From: Rhodocyclales bacterium
Lineage (GTDB): Bacteria > Pseudomonadota > Gammaproteobacteria > Burkholderiales > Rhodocyclaceae
Length of the DNA stretch: 64,000 bases
Direction of reading: 5' to 3'
NCBI GenBank assembly: GCA_016215645.1
Contig: JACRIX010000093.1
Location: forward strand, 33,084-97,083
Shown here: in pieces, positions 1-8,674 of the stretch
How the letters are laid out: every line of letters starts with the position of its first letter
Numbering within the stretch: the first letter of the stretch is position 1
The notes under the pieces: generated by a model
Told to the model about the DNA's origin: nothing
The model's input: the letters and a program-made list of their open reading frames with translations, nothing else
The model's database searches: none
Program-made: the position numbers and the translations under genes

Positions 1-323
1 ACCGTCGCATCGTCAATGGCCAGAGTGGCGCATTGCCGCATGTCTCGGGCCTGCGCATCGTCTATGACCCGACACGGACCAGGGGGCAGCGCATCATCGA
101 ATTGACTGCCAACGGCCAGCCTCTGCCCGACGATGCCCGTTACCGCCTCGCCACCTCGAACTACCTCGCCGGCGGCGGCGACGGCTACGCCATGCTCAAG
201 GGCCTGCCGGTGCTGCGCGCGGCCGAGGGTTCGCCGCTGGAAACGGAGGTCCTGCTCCAGGCCATGGAGCGCGCCGGCACGATCGCACCGCAACTCGACG
301 GCCGGCTCCGGACGTTGCCCTGA
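1..323 (+). CDS. 5'-nucleotidase family protein, C-terminal fragment
   Basis: This is the 3' end of a gene that begins before the window; the first complete codon starts at base 3 and about 106 residues remain. The segment with SNYLAGGGDGYAML matches the substrate-binding C-terminal domain of UshA/CpdB-type periplasmic 5'-nucleotidases, where a GGDG(Y/F) motif helps bind the nucleoside base. Family members cleave phosphate from nucleotides or cyclic nucleotides in the periplasm. The metal-binding N-terminal domain lies outside the window, so the exact substrate cannot be set. The stop codon overlaps the start of a nucleoside transporter gene (TGATG), which suggests a coupled nucleotide-salvage operon. 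Confidence 0.85.
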   Translation, partial: RRIVNGQSGALPHVSGLRIVYDPTRTRGQRIIELTANGQPLPDDARYRLATSNYLAGGGDGYAMLKGLPVLRAAEGSPLETEVLLQAMERAGTIAPQLDGRLRTLP

Positions 324-1564
324 TGGAGGCTTTGCAAGGCGTTTTCGGCTATGCCGTGTTCCTTGTCCTGGCCTGGGCGATCTCCGAGAACCGCCGCGCC
401 GTGCCCTGACGCACCGTGTCCGGCGGCGTGCTGCTACAGGGGGTGCTGGCCGTCGTCATCCTCAAGTTGCCCGGCGCGCAAGCCGTTTTTGCCGCCATGA
501 ATGACGCATTGCTGGCTTTGGAGAAGGCCACGCGCGCCGGCACCGGCATGGTTTTCGGCTACCTTGGTGGCGGGCCGCTGCCTTTCACCGAGCCCTTTCC
601 CGGCGCCGCCTTCGTGCTCGCCTTCCAGGCCCTGCCCATCGTGCTGGTGATGAGCGCGCTGTCGGCGCTGCTGTTCCACTGGCGCATCCTGCCGCTGCTG
701 GTGCGCGGCATGTCCTGGCTGCTGGAACGCACGCTGGGCGTGGGTGGCGCGGTGGGCATCTCGACCGCGGCGAATGTCTTCGTTGGCATGGTCGAGGCGC
801 CACTGCTGGTCAAGCCCTACCTGGCGCGGGTCAATCGCGGCGAGCTGTTCATCATCCTCGCCGCCGGCATGGCCGGTGTTGCCGGCACGGTGATGGCGCT
901 GTATGCCGGCATCGTCGGACCGCGCGTGCCGGGCGCGCTGGGCCATATCCTCGCGGCGTCTTTCATCAGCGCGCCGGCGGCCATCGTGTTTGCCGTGCTG
1001 ATGGTGCCGCCGGTCGGTGAACCCACCGGGCGCAAGGTCGACTTGGCTCGGATCGACGGCAGCAGCATGGACGCCGTCACGCGCGGCACCGCCGAGGGCC
1101 TGCAATTGCTGCTCAACATCGTCGCCCTGCTGGTGGTGCTGGTGGCGCTGGTGGCGCTGGCCAACGGCCTGCTCGGCCTGCTGCCGCACGAGGGGGCGGC
1201 CTGGTCGCTGCAGCGCGTCCTCGGTTGGTTCATGGCGCCGCTGGCCTGGCTGGCCGGCGTCAGCTGGGCCGAATCCGCCACCGCCGGTGCGCTGCTCGGT
1301 ACCAAGACGGTGTTGAACGAACTCGTCGCCTTTCTCGAGCTTGCGGCACTGCCGGTGGACGCCTTGTCCGAGCGCAGCCGCGTGATCATGACCTACGCGC
1401 TTTGTGGATTCGCCAACCTTGGCAGCCTCGGCATCATGATCGGTGGCCTGACCACCATGGTGCCCGAGCGCCGCGCCGAGATCCTCGAACTCGGCCCGCG
1501 CACGCTGGTCGCCGGCACGCTGGCGACGCTGTCCTGCGGGGCGCTGGTGGGAGTTCTGGTGTAG
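323..1564 (+). pseudogene. concentrative nucleoside transporter (NupC/CNT family) with in-frame TGA
   Basis: The CNT family imports nucleosides by ion symport across the inner membrane. The natural start is the ATG at 323, overlapping the upstream stop. Codon 29 (407-409) is TGA, and the same frame continues to 1564, giving 413 residues in total, the usual family length. Around the stop the protein reads SENRRAVP-stop-RTV, where relatives have a Trp between Pro/Ser and Arg, so a single G-to-A change of TGG explains it. The rest is intact: STAANVFVGMVEAPLLVKPYL is the typical substrate and ion-binding region, and many membrane helices follow. Translation might restart at the GTG at 416, but this would lack the first helix. 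The stop may be a true mutation or a sequencing error. Confidence 0.8.
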
Positions 1565-1568
1565 CAAT

Positions 1569-1593
1569 CGCCGTCGCGCCGGCGCCGACTTCC
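1569..1593 (+). repeat. dispersed bipartite 25-bp motif, copy 1
   Basis: CGCCGT, seven bases, then GCGCCGACT, five bases after the transporter stop codon. The seven-base spacer ends CCG rather than the usual CCA. This is one of eleven copies with identical spacing in the window. Confidence 0.7.
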
Positions 1594-1805
1594 GGTTGTC
1601 CATCGCGTGCCGACAAACCTTCCCTGCGCTACGTAGATTCCGCAGTTTCTCGCGTAATCCACGGATGAACAATTCAGTTTCGCTTTGACATTATTGGAAC
1701 CTCTGGCGGTCTGGTCGTGCACCCCAGGTGCCTTCCGGCCAGCGCCTTTCGATCAATGACCGCTGCTTTCGCACGAGCGGCCACCACTCCAGAAAAGGAA
1801 CTCCA

Positions 1806-2258
1806 ATGACCAAGATCCTGTTCGCAATTTTCGTCGTTTCGCTGGTTTCTTCGACTGCCGGTGCGGCCGAAAGCTTTGCCACAGCCAAGGAAGCGGAAGC
1901 CATGGTGGCCAAGGTGGTGAAGGCCATCAATGCCGACCGTGCCGGTTCCTACAAGGAAATCACCGCCAAGGACAAGAAATGGGTCGACCGCGATCTGTAT
2001 CCGGTCGTCTATGACATGAAGGGCAAGTGCGTTGCCCACGGCCAGAACGAAAAGCAGGTCGGCAAGGACCTGATCGACATCGCCGATGCCGACGGCAAGG
2101 AGTTCGTCAAGGAGCGCGTTGCCCTGGCCACCAGCAAGGGCAAGTTCTGGCAGGATTACAAGTTCACCGATCCGGTGAGCAAGAAGGTATTGCCGAAGTC
2201 GGCTTACTGCGAGAAGTCCGGCGAAGTCATCGTCTGTGCCGGGATCTACAAACGCTGA
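1806..2258 (+). CDS. periplasmic single-Cache domain protein
   Basis: A 150-residue protein with an N-terminal signal peptide (hydrophobic residues 4-15, likely cleavage after the alanines near residue 20). The mature part resembles the single-Cache (sCache_2) fold used as a small-molecule sensor: a long helix rich in AKEAEAMVAKVV, then DLYPVVYDMKGKCVAHG and a conserved KFWQDYKFTDP segment. Such free-standing Cache proteins often lie beside chemoreceptors or sensor kinases and are thought to bind ligand in the periplasm. The ATG at 1806 follows an AAGGA ribosome site; an earlier in-frame start would put extra residues before the signal peptide. The next gene is a chemoreceptor, so the two may work together, though this is inferred only from position. 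Confidence 0.75.
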   Translation: MTKILFAIFVVSLVSSTAGAAESFATAKEAEAMVAKVVKAINADRAGSYKEITAKDKKWVDRDLYPVVYDMKGKCVAHGQNEKQVGKDLIDIADADGKEFVKERVALATSKGKFWQDYKFTDPVSKKVLPKSAYCEKSGEVIVCAGIYKR

Positions 2259-2324
2259 TAGCCCGGACATTCCGCTGGCGTGAAGCCGAGTTCGCGCCAC
2301 GGCATTCCCCTGGAAGGGTTGCTC

Positions 2325-3833
2325 ATGAAGATCAAGACCAAGATCCTGGTGCCATCGCTGGTAGCGGTTGTCCTGATGCTCGCGTTGGGAATCGTCGGTC
2401 ATCTGGGACTGCGCGCGATGCAGCAGGCGCTGGACATGATCGCCGTCAAGGGTATGGAGCACATCGTCATGGTCAATGACAGCCGCGGCAAGCTGCTGCA
2501 GGCCAACGTGGCTGCCTACCGGCTGTTTGCAACCATCGGCAATCTTGATGAGGCGCGCATAGCGAAAGACACGGCAGCCATTCTCGGACACGCCGACGGG
2601 GCGATCCAGACGCTGAAGAAACTTGGTGAGCGCGGCGACCTCGATACCGGGGAAAGGAAGACCCTGGCCACGCTTGACGAGCCCCTGGCGCGTTACCGCA
2701 AGAGCGTGGCCCAGGCCATTGACATGGCGCAGTCCGACATCGCCACCGGCACCGGAATGATGCAGGCGGCCGACAAGCGTTTTCGGGAGATCGATGCGGC
2801 CCTGGAACAATTTCTCGACGAGCAGAAGAAGGAAGCGGGCGGAATGATTGCGGCCGCAATCGCGGACGCCGCAAGCTCGATGAACACCGCGATTGCGATC
2901 TTCGTGCTGGCCCTGGTCACCGCGATATCCATTTCACTGGTGCTGGCAGGTCGTATCGTCGCCCCGTTGTTTGTCGCCATCCGTGCGGCAGAGTCCATTG
3001 CCGGTGGCGATCTGAGCAAGCAGATCCAGAGCGGGAACATGGATGAAACCGGCGACCTGTTGCGCGCGCTGGCGGGCATGCAGGAAAAGCTGACCCATAT
3101 CATCGGCGAGGTGCGCACGACCGCTCACAGCCTGGGGGACGCGGCAGGCCAGGTTTCGGCGACCGCCAATTCGCTGTCGCTTGCGTCGAGCGAACAGGCG
3201 GCATCGGTCGAAAAGACCACGGTGTCGATGGAGCAGATGACGGCCTCCATTGCGCAGAACACCGAAAATGCAAAGATGACCGACGGCATGGCGGCCAAGG
3301 CTGCCGCGGAGGCCACCGAGGGTGCCTCCGCGGTTACCCGAACCGTGGACGACATGAACAGCATTGCCAGCAAGATCGGCATTGTCGACGACATCGCCTA
3401 CCAAACCAACCTGCTCGCCCTGAATGCCGCAATAGAGGCCGCGCGGGCCGGCGAGCATGGCAAGGGCTTTGCCGTTGTCGCCGCGGAGGTACGCAAACTG
3501 GCCGAGCGCTCGCAGGTGGCGGCACAGGAAATCGGCAACCTGGCGAACTCTTCGGTGAAGCAGGCGGATCACGCCGGCAAGCTGCTGACCGAAATGGTGC
3601 CGACCATACGTCGGACCTCAGATCTGGTGCAGGAGATCGCCGCCGCTTCTGCGGAGCAATCCAGCGGTGTGGCGCAGATCCATGGGGCGATGGGACAACT
3701 GAGCAAGGCTACGCAGCAAAACGCCTCGGCTTCCGAAGAACTCGCGGCCACGGCCGAGGAGATGGGCGGTCAGGCGGCCCAACTACAGGAGCTGATGGCT
3801 TACTTCCGGTTCGACACTACGCACCAGGGATAG
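2325..3833 (+). CDS. methyl-accepting chemotaxis protein
   Basis: A 502-residue transmembrane chemoreceptor. It has a first membrane helix at about residues 7-28, a periplasmic helical-bundle sensor to about residue 185, a second helix at about 190-212, a HAMP domain to about 265, and a cytoplasmic signalling rod. The hairpin tip around residues 355-385 contains [20 protein letters not shown], the near-invariant segment that contacts CheA and CheW. No C-terminal receptor pentapeptide for CheR/CheB is seen; the protein ends in FRFDTTHQG. The ATG at 2325 is chosen over the GTG at 2280 because GGAAGGG precedes it and it places the first membrane helix at the usual distance from the N-terminus. 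The ligand is unknown; the upstream Cache protein is a possible partner. Confidence 0.93.
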   Translation: MKIKTKILVPSLVAVVLMLALGIVGHLGLRAMQQALDMIAVKGMEHIVMVNDSRGKLLQANVAAYRLFATIGNLDEARIAKDTAAILGHADGAIQTLKKLGERGDLDTGERKTLATLDEPLARYRKSVAQAIDMAQSDIATGTGMMQAADKRFREIDAALEQFLDEQKKEAGGMIAAAIADAASSMNTAIAIFVLALVTAISISLVLAGRIVAPLFVAIRAAESIAGGDLSKQIQSGNMDETGDLLRALAGMQEKLTHIIGEVRTTAHSLGDAAGQVSATANSLSLASSEQAASVEKTTVSMEQMTASIAQNTENAKMTDGMAAKAAAEATEGASAVTRTVDDMNSIASKIGIVDDIAYQTNLLALNAAIEAARAGEHGKGFAVVAAEVRKLAERSQVAAQEIGNLANSSVKQADHAGKLLTEMVPTIRRTSDLVQEIAAASAEQSSGVAQIHGAMGQLSKATQQNASASEELAATAEEMGGQAAQLQELMAYFRFDTTHQG

Positions 3834-3914
3834 CCGCAGCCGCTGGGGCGCACTGCGGAACCCGCCATGACCTTCGCTGTGCGCAGCTGCACGGTCGGCT
3901 TCTGGCGCGGAAAT

Positions 3915-3932
3915 CTAGAGGAATTCCCCTAG
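3915..3932. promoter_or_regulatory. near-perfect palindrome, candidate operator
   Basis: CTAG-A-GGAATTCC-C-CTAG is symmetric about GAATTC except for one mismatched pair. It lies about 95 bases before the start of the basic protein gene at 4027 and is followed by more CTAG-containing sequence. A dimeric regulator site is plausible; no particular regulator is implied. Confidence 0.45.
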
Positions 3933-3943
3933 GGGTTTAGGGT

Positions 3944-3960
3944 GCCCGCTCTAGGCGGGC
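3944..3960. other. stem-loop in 5' region of the 4027 gene
   Basis: GCCCGC and GCGGGC form a perfect six-base-pair stem around a TCTAG loop. No T-run follows, so it is not an obvious terminator. It may act in the leader of the next gene or extend the nearby operator-like region. Confidence 0.4.
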
Positions 3961-4026
3961 CCGCTAGAGTGTGTCCGCTGGAAGACCGGCCTGTTGGTCG
4001 GCCCGAGTTCACTGAAAGGAAACATC

Positions 4027-4506
4027 ATGCTGAAAACCAAAAAGCTGCTCCCGAAAAAACTGGCTGCCAATCAGGTCGTGGTGGCGATGCAGGAAGCCGC
4101 CGTCAATGTGCTTTCGGCCAACATGAACGTGCTCTACGTCGCCCGCGACCAGGGCAAGAAAGTATGGGTCGCTCTGGGTGCAACAGCCGGCGATCTGGCC
4201 GCGCAGAACCTGCGGCGGCTGAAGGATTCGGTGGCTGCCGCCAACGACAAGTCGGTCGCCGCATGGGATGCCGTCGAGCAGGCGCTTGATGCGCGCGTCA
4301 TGCCGGTACTGGACAAGGTGGGGCTCGCCGCTCCGGCGCAATACGGCGTCGACCTGCTCGGCAAGGGCCTGCACCGCGTTTCGGCGCAGGTTGTCGAATT
4401 GACCCGCGAACGCCGACTGGCCGCCAAGCGCGTGGTGCGCAAGCCGGCCGCGAAGAAGGTCGTGGCCAGGCGCCGCGCACGTCCCGCGGTCAAGCTCGCC
4501 GCCTGA
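4027..4506 (+). CDS. small basic protein of unknown function
   Basis: A 159-residue protein that I cannot place in a named family. The central part (about residues 20-120) is predicted helical and alanine-rich. The C-terminal 30 residues are strongly basic with alternating K, R, A and V (AAKRVVRKPAAKKVVARRR), like the tails of histone H1-like or polyhydroxyalkanoate-granule proteins that bind nucleic acid. It has no signal peptide or membrane segment. The ATG at 4027 follows GAAAGGAAAC, a good ribosome site; an upstream GTG at 3994 lacks one. The gene stands alone between the chemoreceptor and a convergent MocR-type gene, with its own palindrome-rich leader, so it is probably transcribed separately. 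A phasin-like or nucleoid-associated role is only a guess. Confidence 0.7.
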   Translation: MLKTKKLLPKKLAANQVVVAMQEAAVNVLSANMNVLYVARDQGKKVWVALGATAGDLAAQNLRRLKDSVAAANDKSVAAWDAVEQALDARVMPVLDKVGLAAPAQYGVDLLGKGLHRVSAQVVELTRERRLAAKRVVRKPAAKKVVARRRARPAVKLAA

Positions 4507-4536
4507 CCTGGTAACGCACATCCGGTGGCGCGGCGT

Positions 4537-5952
4537 TCAGCCCGCCGCCATCCGGCCCAGGCGTTTTACGCCATCCTCCAGCCGCTCGCTCCAGGGCTGG
4601 CCGCAGGCCAGGCGCAGGCAGTTCCGGTAGTGCCCGCTCGCCGAAAACATTTCGCCCGGCACGAAGGCAATGCCTTCGCGTGCCGCACGCCGGTGCAGCG
4701 CGGTGCAATCCACCCCGGGCGGCAGTTCCAGCCAGAGCACGAAGCCGCCCTGTGGGTCGGTGACGCGGGTTTCCGCCGGGAAGTGGCGTGCCACCGCATC
4801 GCGCGTGCGCGCGATCTGCTCGGCGAAGCGCCGCCGCAGCGTGCGCAGGTGCACGTCGAAGCCGCGTGACTCCATCAGCCCGGCGATCACGTGCTGGGTC
4901 AGCGGGTTTGTCTTGCCGCTGGTCAAGGTCTTCTGCAGCACCACGTCTGCCGCACGCCGGCCGGCGGCGACGAAACCTGCGCGCAAGGACGGGCTGACCG
5001 TTTTCGAGAACGAAGTGCACAGCATGGTGTTGCCGCTCTTGTCGAAGGCGTGGATGGGCCGGGGCCGCGATCCGGTAAAACAGATGTCGCCGTAGATGTC
5101 GTCCTCGATCAGCGCCACCTTGCGCGCCGCCAGCAGCTCGGCGAGTCGTGCCTTCGATGCATCGGGTATTACGGCGCCGAGCGGGTTGCCACCGTTGGGA
5201 ATCAGCAGGCAGGCGGCAATCCCGCCCTCGGCCAGGGGCTTTCTCGTCGCCAGCTCCAGCGCCTCGATCGAGATGCCGGTCACCGGGTGGGTGGGGATCT
5301 CCAGTGCTCGCAGGCCCATGGACTCCAGCAGTTGCAGCATCACGTAATACGTTGGCGATTCCACGGCCACCGTGTCGCCTGGCCTTGTGACTGCGCGCAG
5401 GCAGAGCATCATCGCCTCGGTACAGGAGTTGGTCGCCACCAGTTCGTCGGCTGCGATCGGGCAGCCCCATTCCAGCGCGCGCCGCGCAATAGCGTGCAGC
5501 AGCGGTGCCTCGGTGAGGTCGGAATGGCTGCTGCCGGCGAGCAGCCTGGGCTGACGGCGGGCGATGCTGGCATACAGCCGGTTCAGGCGCGGCGCCAGCA
5601 GCAGTTCGGCGGCCGGCAGGGCCGAGCCCAGCGGCACCATCTCCGGCGCCTCGTTGGCGTGCAGCACCTGAACCAGGTGGCGGCTGACGCCGACTTCCAC
5701 CGGTTCCGGCGCGGCGGTCGGCGGCGGCGTATCGATCATGCGCGCTGCGCGTCGGCGTACGTAGTAGCCCGACTGCGGCCGTGCCTCGACCATGCCACGG
5801 CTTTCCAGGGTACGCAGTGCCTGCACCACGGTGGAGATCGACAGGGCACGCTGTCGCGCCAGGTGGCGCACCGACGGCAGGCGATCGCCTGGCCGCAGTT
5901 GGCCGTCGATGATCAGCGTGGCGAATTCATTGGCGAGATTTTCGTAAAGCAT
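4537..5952 (-). CDS. MocR/GntR-type regulator with aminotransferase-like domain
   Basis: A 471-residue fusion of a GntR winged helix (residues 1-70: LRPGDRLPSVRHLA and SISTVVQALRTLESRGMV) and a fold-type I aminotransferase-like domain that binds pyridoxal phosphate. The cofactor lysine is K317 in SFSKTVSPSLRAG. Proteins of this type are usually transcription factors that sense pyridoxal phosphate or amino compounds rather than working enzymes. It is transcribed away from the DUF2917 gene at 6126, an arrangement common in betaproteobacteria. The shared region contains an inverted repeat at 6019-6042 that could be its operator. The regulated pathway cannot be read from the sequence. Confidence 0.9.
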   Translation of the reverse strand: MLYENLANEFATLIIDGQLRPGDRLPSVRHLARQRALSISTVVQALRTLESRGMVEARPQSGYYVRRRAARMIDTPPPTAAPEPVEVGVSRHLVQVLHANEAPEMVPLGSALPAAELLLAPRLNRLYASIARRQPRLLAGSSHSDLTEAPLLHAIARRALEWGCPIAADELVATNSCTEAMMLCLRAVTRPGDTVAVESPTYYVMLQLLESMGLRALEIPTHPVTGISIEALELATRKPLAEGGIAACLLIPNGGNPLGAVIPDASKARLAELLAARKVALIEDDIYGDICFTGSRPRPIHAFDKSGNTMLCTSFSKTVSPSLRAGFVAAGRRAADVVLQKTLTSGKTNPLTQHVIAGLMESRGFDVHLRTLRRRFAEQIARTRDAVARHFPAETRVTDPQGGFVLWLELPPGVDCTALHRRAAREGIAFVPGEMFSASGHYRNCLRLACGQPWSERLEDGVKRLGRMAAG

Positions 5953-6018
5953 GGTGGCTGGATTGTGGCGCCGGCAGCGGCGGGGCGACCCGCACAGTCG
6001 CGCGCATTATCGATCGGC

Positions 6019-6042
6019 ACAGTTGCAAATGGGTGAAACTGT
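6019..6042. promoter_or_regulatory. inverted repeat between divergent MocR and DUF2917 genes
   Basis: ACAGTT and AACTGT flank 12 bases, centred between the two divergent starts. Further CTGT words follow on the DUF2917 side. The position suits autoregulation or control of the divergent gene by the MocR protein. Confidence 0.4.
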
Positions 6043-6125
6043 CTCGGTCACAATTTCTGTGTCGTGGCTCTGTACCGGCAGCGCTGCACTGCCTAGCATG
6101 GCGATATCGATACAGGAGGCCCGAA

Positions 6126-6443
6126 ATGTCCATCAGCCGGACGCTGCTGTTGCACCCGGACCTGCCGTTGCGCCTTGACGCCGCGCGTGATGCGGAACTG
6201 CACGTCGAATCCGGCATCGTGTGGATCACCGGTGGCGAAGTGGTGGGCGACCTGTTCCTTGCCGCCGGCGACAGTTATTGCACGCCATGCGCGGGCCGGG
6301 TGCTGGTGGAGGCCTTGCGGGGGCCGGCCGCGGTGCGTCTGGAGCGGGCGCAGCGGCGCGTGCTCCCGCTGCGGTTCAAAATGTCCGAGTGCTTCCGGCG
6401 CGCCCTTCAGGCGCGCTTGTCCAGCGAGTGGATGGCGCCGTGA
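6126..6443 (+). CDS. DUF2917 family protein
   Basis: A 105-residue protein matching the DUF2917 pattern: a cupin-like small beta fold with ESGIVWITGGEVVGDLFLAAGDSY, where the acidic and glycine positions are typical. The function is not known; relatives often sit next to GntR/MocR regulators, as here. The ATG at 6126 follows AGGAGG with good spacing. The last 37 bases overlap the 3' end of the DUF1631 gene on the other strand, so the two transcripts converge and overlap. Confidence 0.75.
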   Translation: MSISRTLLLHPDLPLRLDAARDAELHVESGIVWITGGEVVGDLFLAAGDSYCTPCAGRVLVEALRGPAAVRLERAQRRVLPLRFKMSECFRRALQARLSSEWMAP

Positions 6444-8518
6444 ATGGCGCGCTCGAACATCGGGCGGTCTGCCATCACGATGCTGGCCGTCTTGTTCCTC
6501 AAGCGCACCGCCAGGGCTTCCGGGGTGATGGAAATGGCGCAGGCCGAGGCGCTGTTGCTGAAGAGGAACAGCGTGCGGCTATTGTTGATCCAGGTCAGGC
6601 GTTCGCGGCGGTTTTGTCCCGCCGTGATGAAATCGATCCAGTCGCCGCGCACCAACTGGCGCACCCGGCGCAGGTCGGCGCGTTCCGGCGTGTTTTCCTC
6701 GCCCAGGTTGCCGGCGTCCGGCAGCGAGATGTCCTGAACGCGGATGCCGCTCCCGGTGGCATGGCTGACCTGCAAAGTCGGTCCGGCATCGGGTTTTCGC
6801 GGCTTTGCCGCCGGTGCCGCTTCCGCCGCGGTTGCAGCGCGCTTTTCGGCACGCAGCGCGGCATGCTGCAGATCGACCAGCGTGTCCATGAAGGATTTGC
6901 GCTCGGCGGGCGAGGTGCCGATCTCGTCGAAACCGGCGTTCAGCTTTTTCAGCAGCCCGGGCAGTGCCGCGGCATGCCGCTTGCGTTCCGACGGATCATG
7001 CTTCGGCATTACCGCCAATATCAGCGCACCGGCGGTCTGTAGTGCCTCGACCGTGGGCGCACCGTCCTCCCCCGACCGCGAAATCCTTCCCTGCACCACA
7101 TCGCGCCAGTAGCTGCGCAGGAACTCTTCGACCTCGTTCGGCACCATCGGCCCCAGCAGCCGCTCGATGCACTGGTTTGCCGCCCGCTGCGCGCGCATCT
7201 GGGCTGCGCGGGTGAGACGGATTTCCTCCTCGCGGGCGCGCACCGCATCGGCCAGTTCGCGGTCCTGCTGCTCTTCGAGCTTCTCGCGTTCGGCAAGGAA
7301 GGCATCCAGCTCCGCGTTCGCGGCGTCGAACACGCCCATGTCGCCGTCGTAGGTGGCCTGGACCTTGTTCACCAGTTCCGACAGCTTGAGATAGAAGGGG
7401 TCGTCGGCATTGACCACCTTGCCCCAGCGGATCGCGACGGTCGAAATGCTGTCCAGGAAACGTCGCGCCGGATGGCCGCGATCGGCGAAGAAGCGCTGGT
7501 TGATCATGGCCACCTTCAGCACTGTCGACTGCAGGCGGGACACCAGTTGCTTGATGCCTTCGGCGACGCTCGGATCGCCGAAAAGCAGGTCGAACAGCTC
7601 GGCGACGATGTCCAGCGTGACGGCTTCCTGCGGGCGCACGTCGCGCGCGGCGCCGCTGTCGCGTGCCATGCGCACGATGTTGGCATGGCTGCCGATGGGC
7701 GCCTTGGGCGGCGCAATCTGCATCGTCTTCAGCGAGTCGAACAGCTCGCGATTGTCGGTGGCGGGCCGGGCCGGAGCCGCCGAGCCTTCATCCTTGGTAC
7801 GCGCCTTGATCAGTCGGTCCAGGGTGCTCGCCACCTTGGCCGATTCGGCGGCCACTTCGTGGGCATCGACCGGCGCGGTATCGCGGTAGCTGCGCTTGAG
7901 GCGCGGCAGGATGTCGGCTTCGATCAGGGCCTCGTTGACCACCCGGTAGAGCTGCGTCAGTTCGGCGCCCAGGCGCTCGCCCATCATCTTCAGCAGCAGG
8001 ATGCGCGCCCCGGTGTCGGCCGTGACCTCGCTGCACGCGGCCTGGAGGCAGGGCCACAGCGTGGCGAGCTTGAAGCTGGCGTCGCCCGGTGGCATGGCGC
8101 TGCGCAGGACCAGGTAGGAGATGCGCCGTTCCAGCGCGTTGGTTTCGTCGCGGCAGGCCGTGCCGAGCCGGTCGAGAGCCTCGTTGGCAGCGATTTGCAG
8201 CGATTCCTCGGCGTCGCTCAGCAATTGCAGGTTGGCCATGTCCCCGGAGTCGATGCCCGGCTGGGCGGGCTTGACGCTACGGCCGGCAAGCGCCGCCTTG
8301 AGCGCCGGCCCCACTTTGCCCCAATTCGCGGTGAGGGCAAGCTTGAGCGTGGCGGCGGCGATGCGCCGTTCCGGCTCGCGGGCGGGATAGGTGCGCGCCG
8401 CGACGTCCCGGATCAAGGCCGGACCGAGGTCATCGACCAGTTCCACCAGTTCGCCATCCAACTGTTCGCGGCAGGTGGCGACCAGCCTGCTGAGTGTTGC
8501 GGCATCCTTTTCCGTCAT
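6407..8518 (-). CDS. DUF1631 family protein
   Basis: A 703-residue cytoplasmic protein of the DUF1631 family, widespread in beta- and gammaproteobacteria and sometimes wrongly labelled thymidine phosphorylase. Recognisable parts are the N-terminal helical region, the central LDIVAELFDLLFGD and ISRLQSTVLKVAMINQRFF-like stretch at about residues 300-350 (HPARRFLDSIS follows), a charged helix with many E and R residues at about 410-450, and a C-terminal small domain with RGDWIDFITAGQNRRERLTWI, which resembles a PilZ-like fold. In some bacteria the family is linked to cyclic-di-GMP or competence and pilus functions, but no clear biochemical role is established. It is a single gene with a short upstream region. 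Confidence 0.85.
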   Translation of the reverse strand: MTEKDAATLSRLVATCREQLDGELVELVDDLGPALIRDVAARTYPAREPERRIAAATLKLALTANWGKVGPALKAALAGRSVKPAQPGIDSGDMANLQLLSDAEESLQIAANEALDRLGTACRDETNALERRISYLVLRSAMPPGDASFKLATLWPCLQAACSEVTADTGARILLLKMMGERLGAELTQLYRVVNEALIEADILPRLKRSYRDTAPVDAHEVAAESAKVASTLDRLIKARTKDEGSAAPARPATDNRELFDSLKTMQIAPPKAPIGSHANIVRMARDSGAARDVRPQEAVTLDIVAELFDLLFGDPSVAEGIKQLVSRLQSTVLKVAMINQRFFADRGHPARRFLDSISTVAIRWGKVVNADDPFYLKLSELVNKVQATYDGDMGVFDAANAELDAFLAEREKLEEQQDRELADAVRAREEEIRLTRAAQMRAQRAANQCIERLLGPMVPNEVEEFLRSYWRDVVQGRISRSGEDGAPTVEALQTAGALILAVMPKHDPSERKRHAAALPGLLKKLNAGFDEIGTSPAERKSFMDTLVDLQHAALRAEKRAATAAEAAPAAKPRKPDAGPTLQVSHATGSGIRVQDISLPDAGNLGEENTPERADLRRVRQLVRGDWIDFITAGQNRRERLTWINNSRTLFLFSNSASACAISITPEALAVRLRNKTASIVMADRPMFERAIHGAIHSLDKRA

Positions 8519-8647
8519 TTCAGGCCCGGCCCCCGGTTTCGATCGGCCGGATTATGACATCGGCTGCGCCGGCATTCACTACCTGAAATACCGATATTCG
8601 ATTCCGCGCCAACTATTGCCATTCGCGGCTCGCGGTCCATGTTTTCT

Positions 8648-8672
8648 CGCCGTCGTACCAGCGCCGACTTTC
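8648..8672 (+). repeat. dispersed bipartite 25-bp motif, copy 2
   Basis: CGCCGT, CGTACCA, GCGCCGACTTTC, two bases beyond the stop codon of the EamA gene on the opposite strand. The region 8519-8674 otherwise holds only the promoter side of the DUF1631 gene. Confidence 0.75.
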
Positions 8673-8674
8673 GT

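Noticed and set aside
434..1672. Open frame of 412 codons on the minus strand opposite the nucleoside transporter
   Set aside because: Its product is low-complexity Arg/Gln/His sequence, while the plus strand encodes the CNT protein.
1685..1710. TTGACA as a promoter for the Cache protein gene
   Set aside because: A perfect -35 word is present but no acceptable -10 element lies at 16-18 bases.
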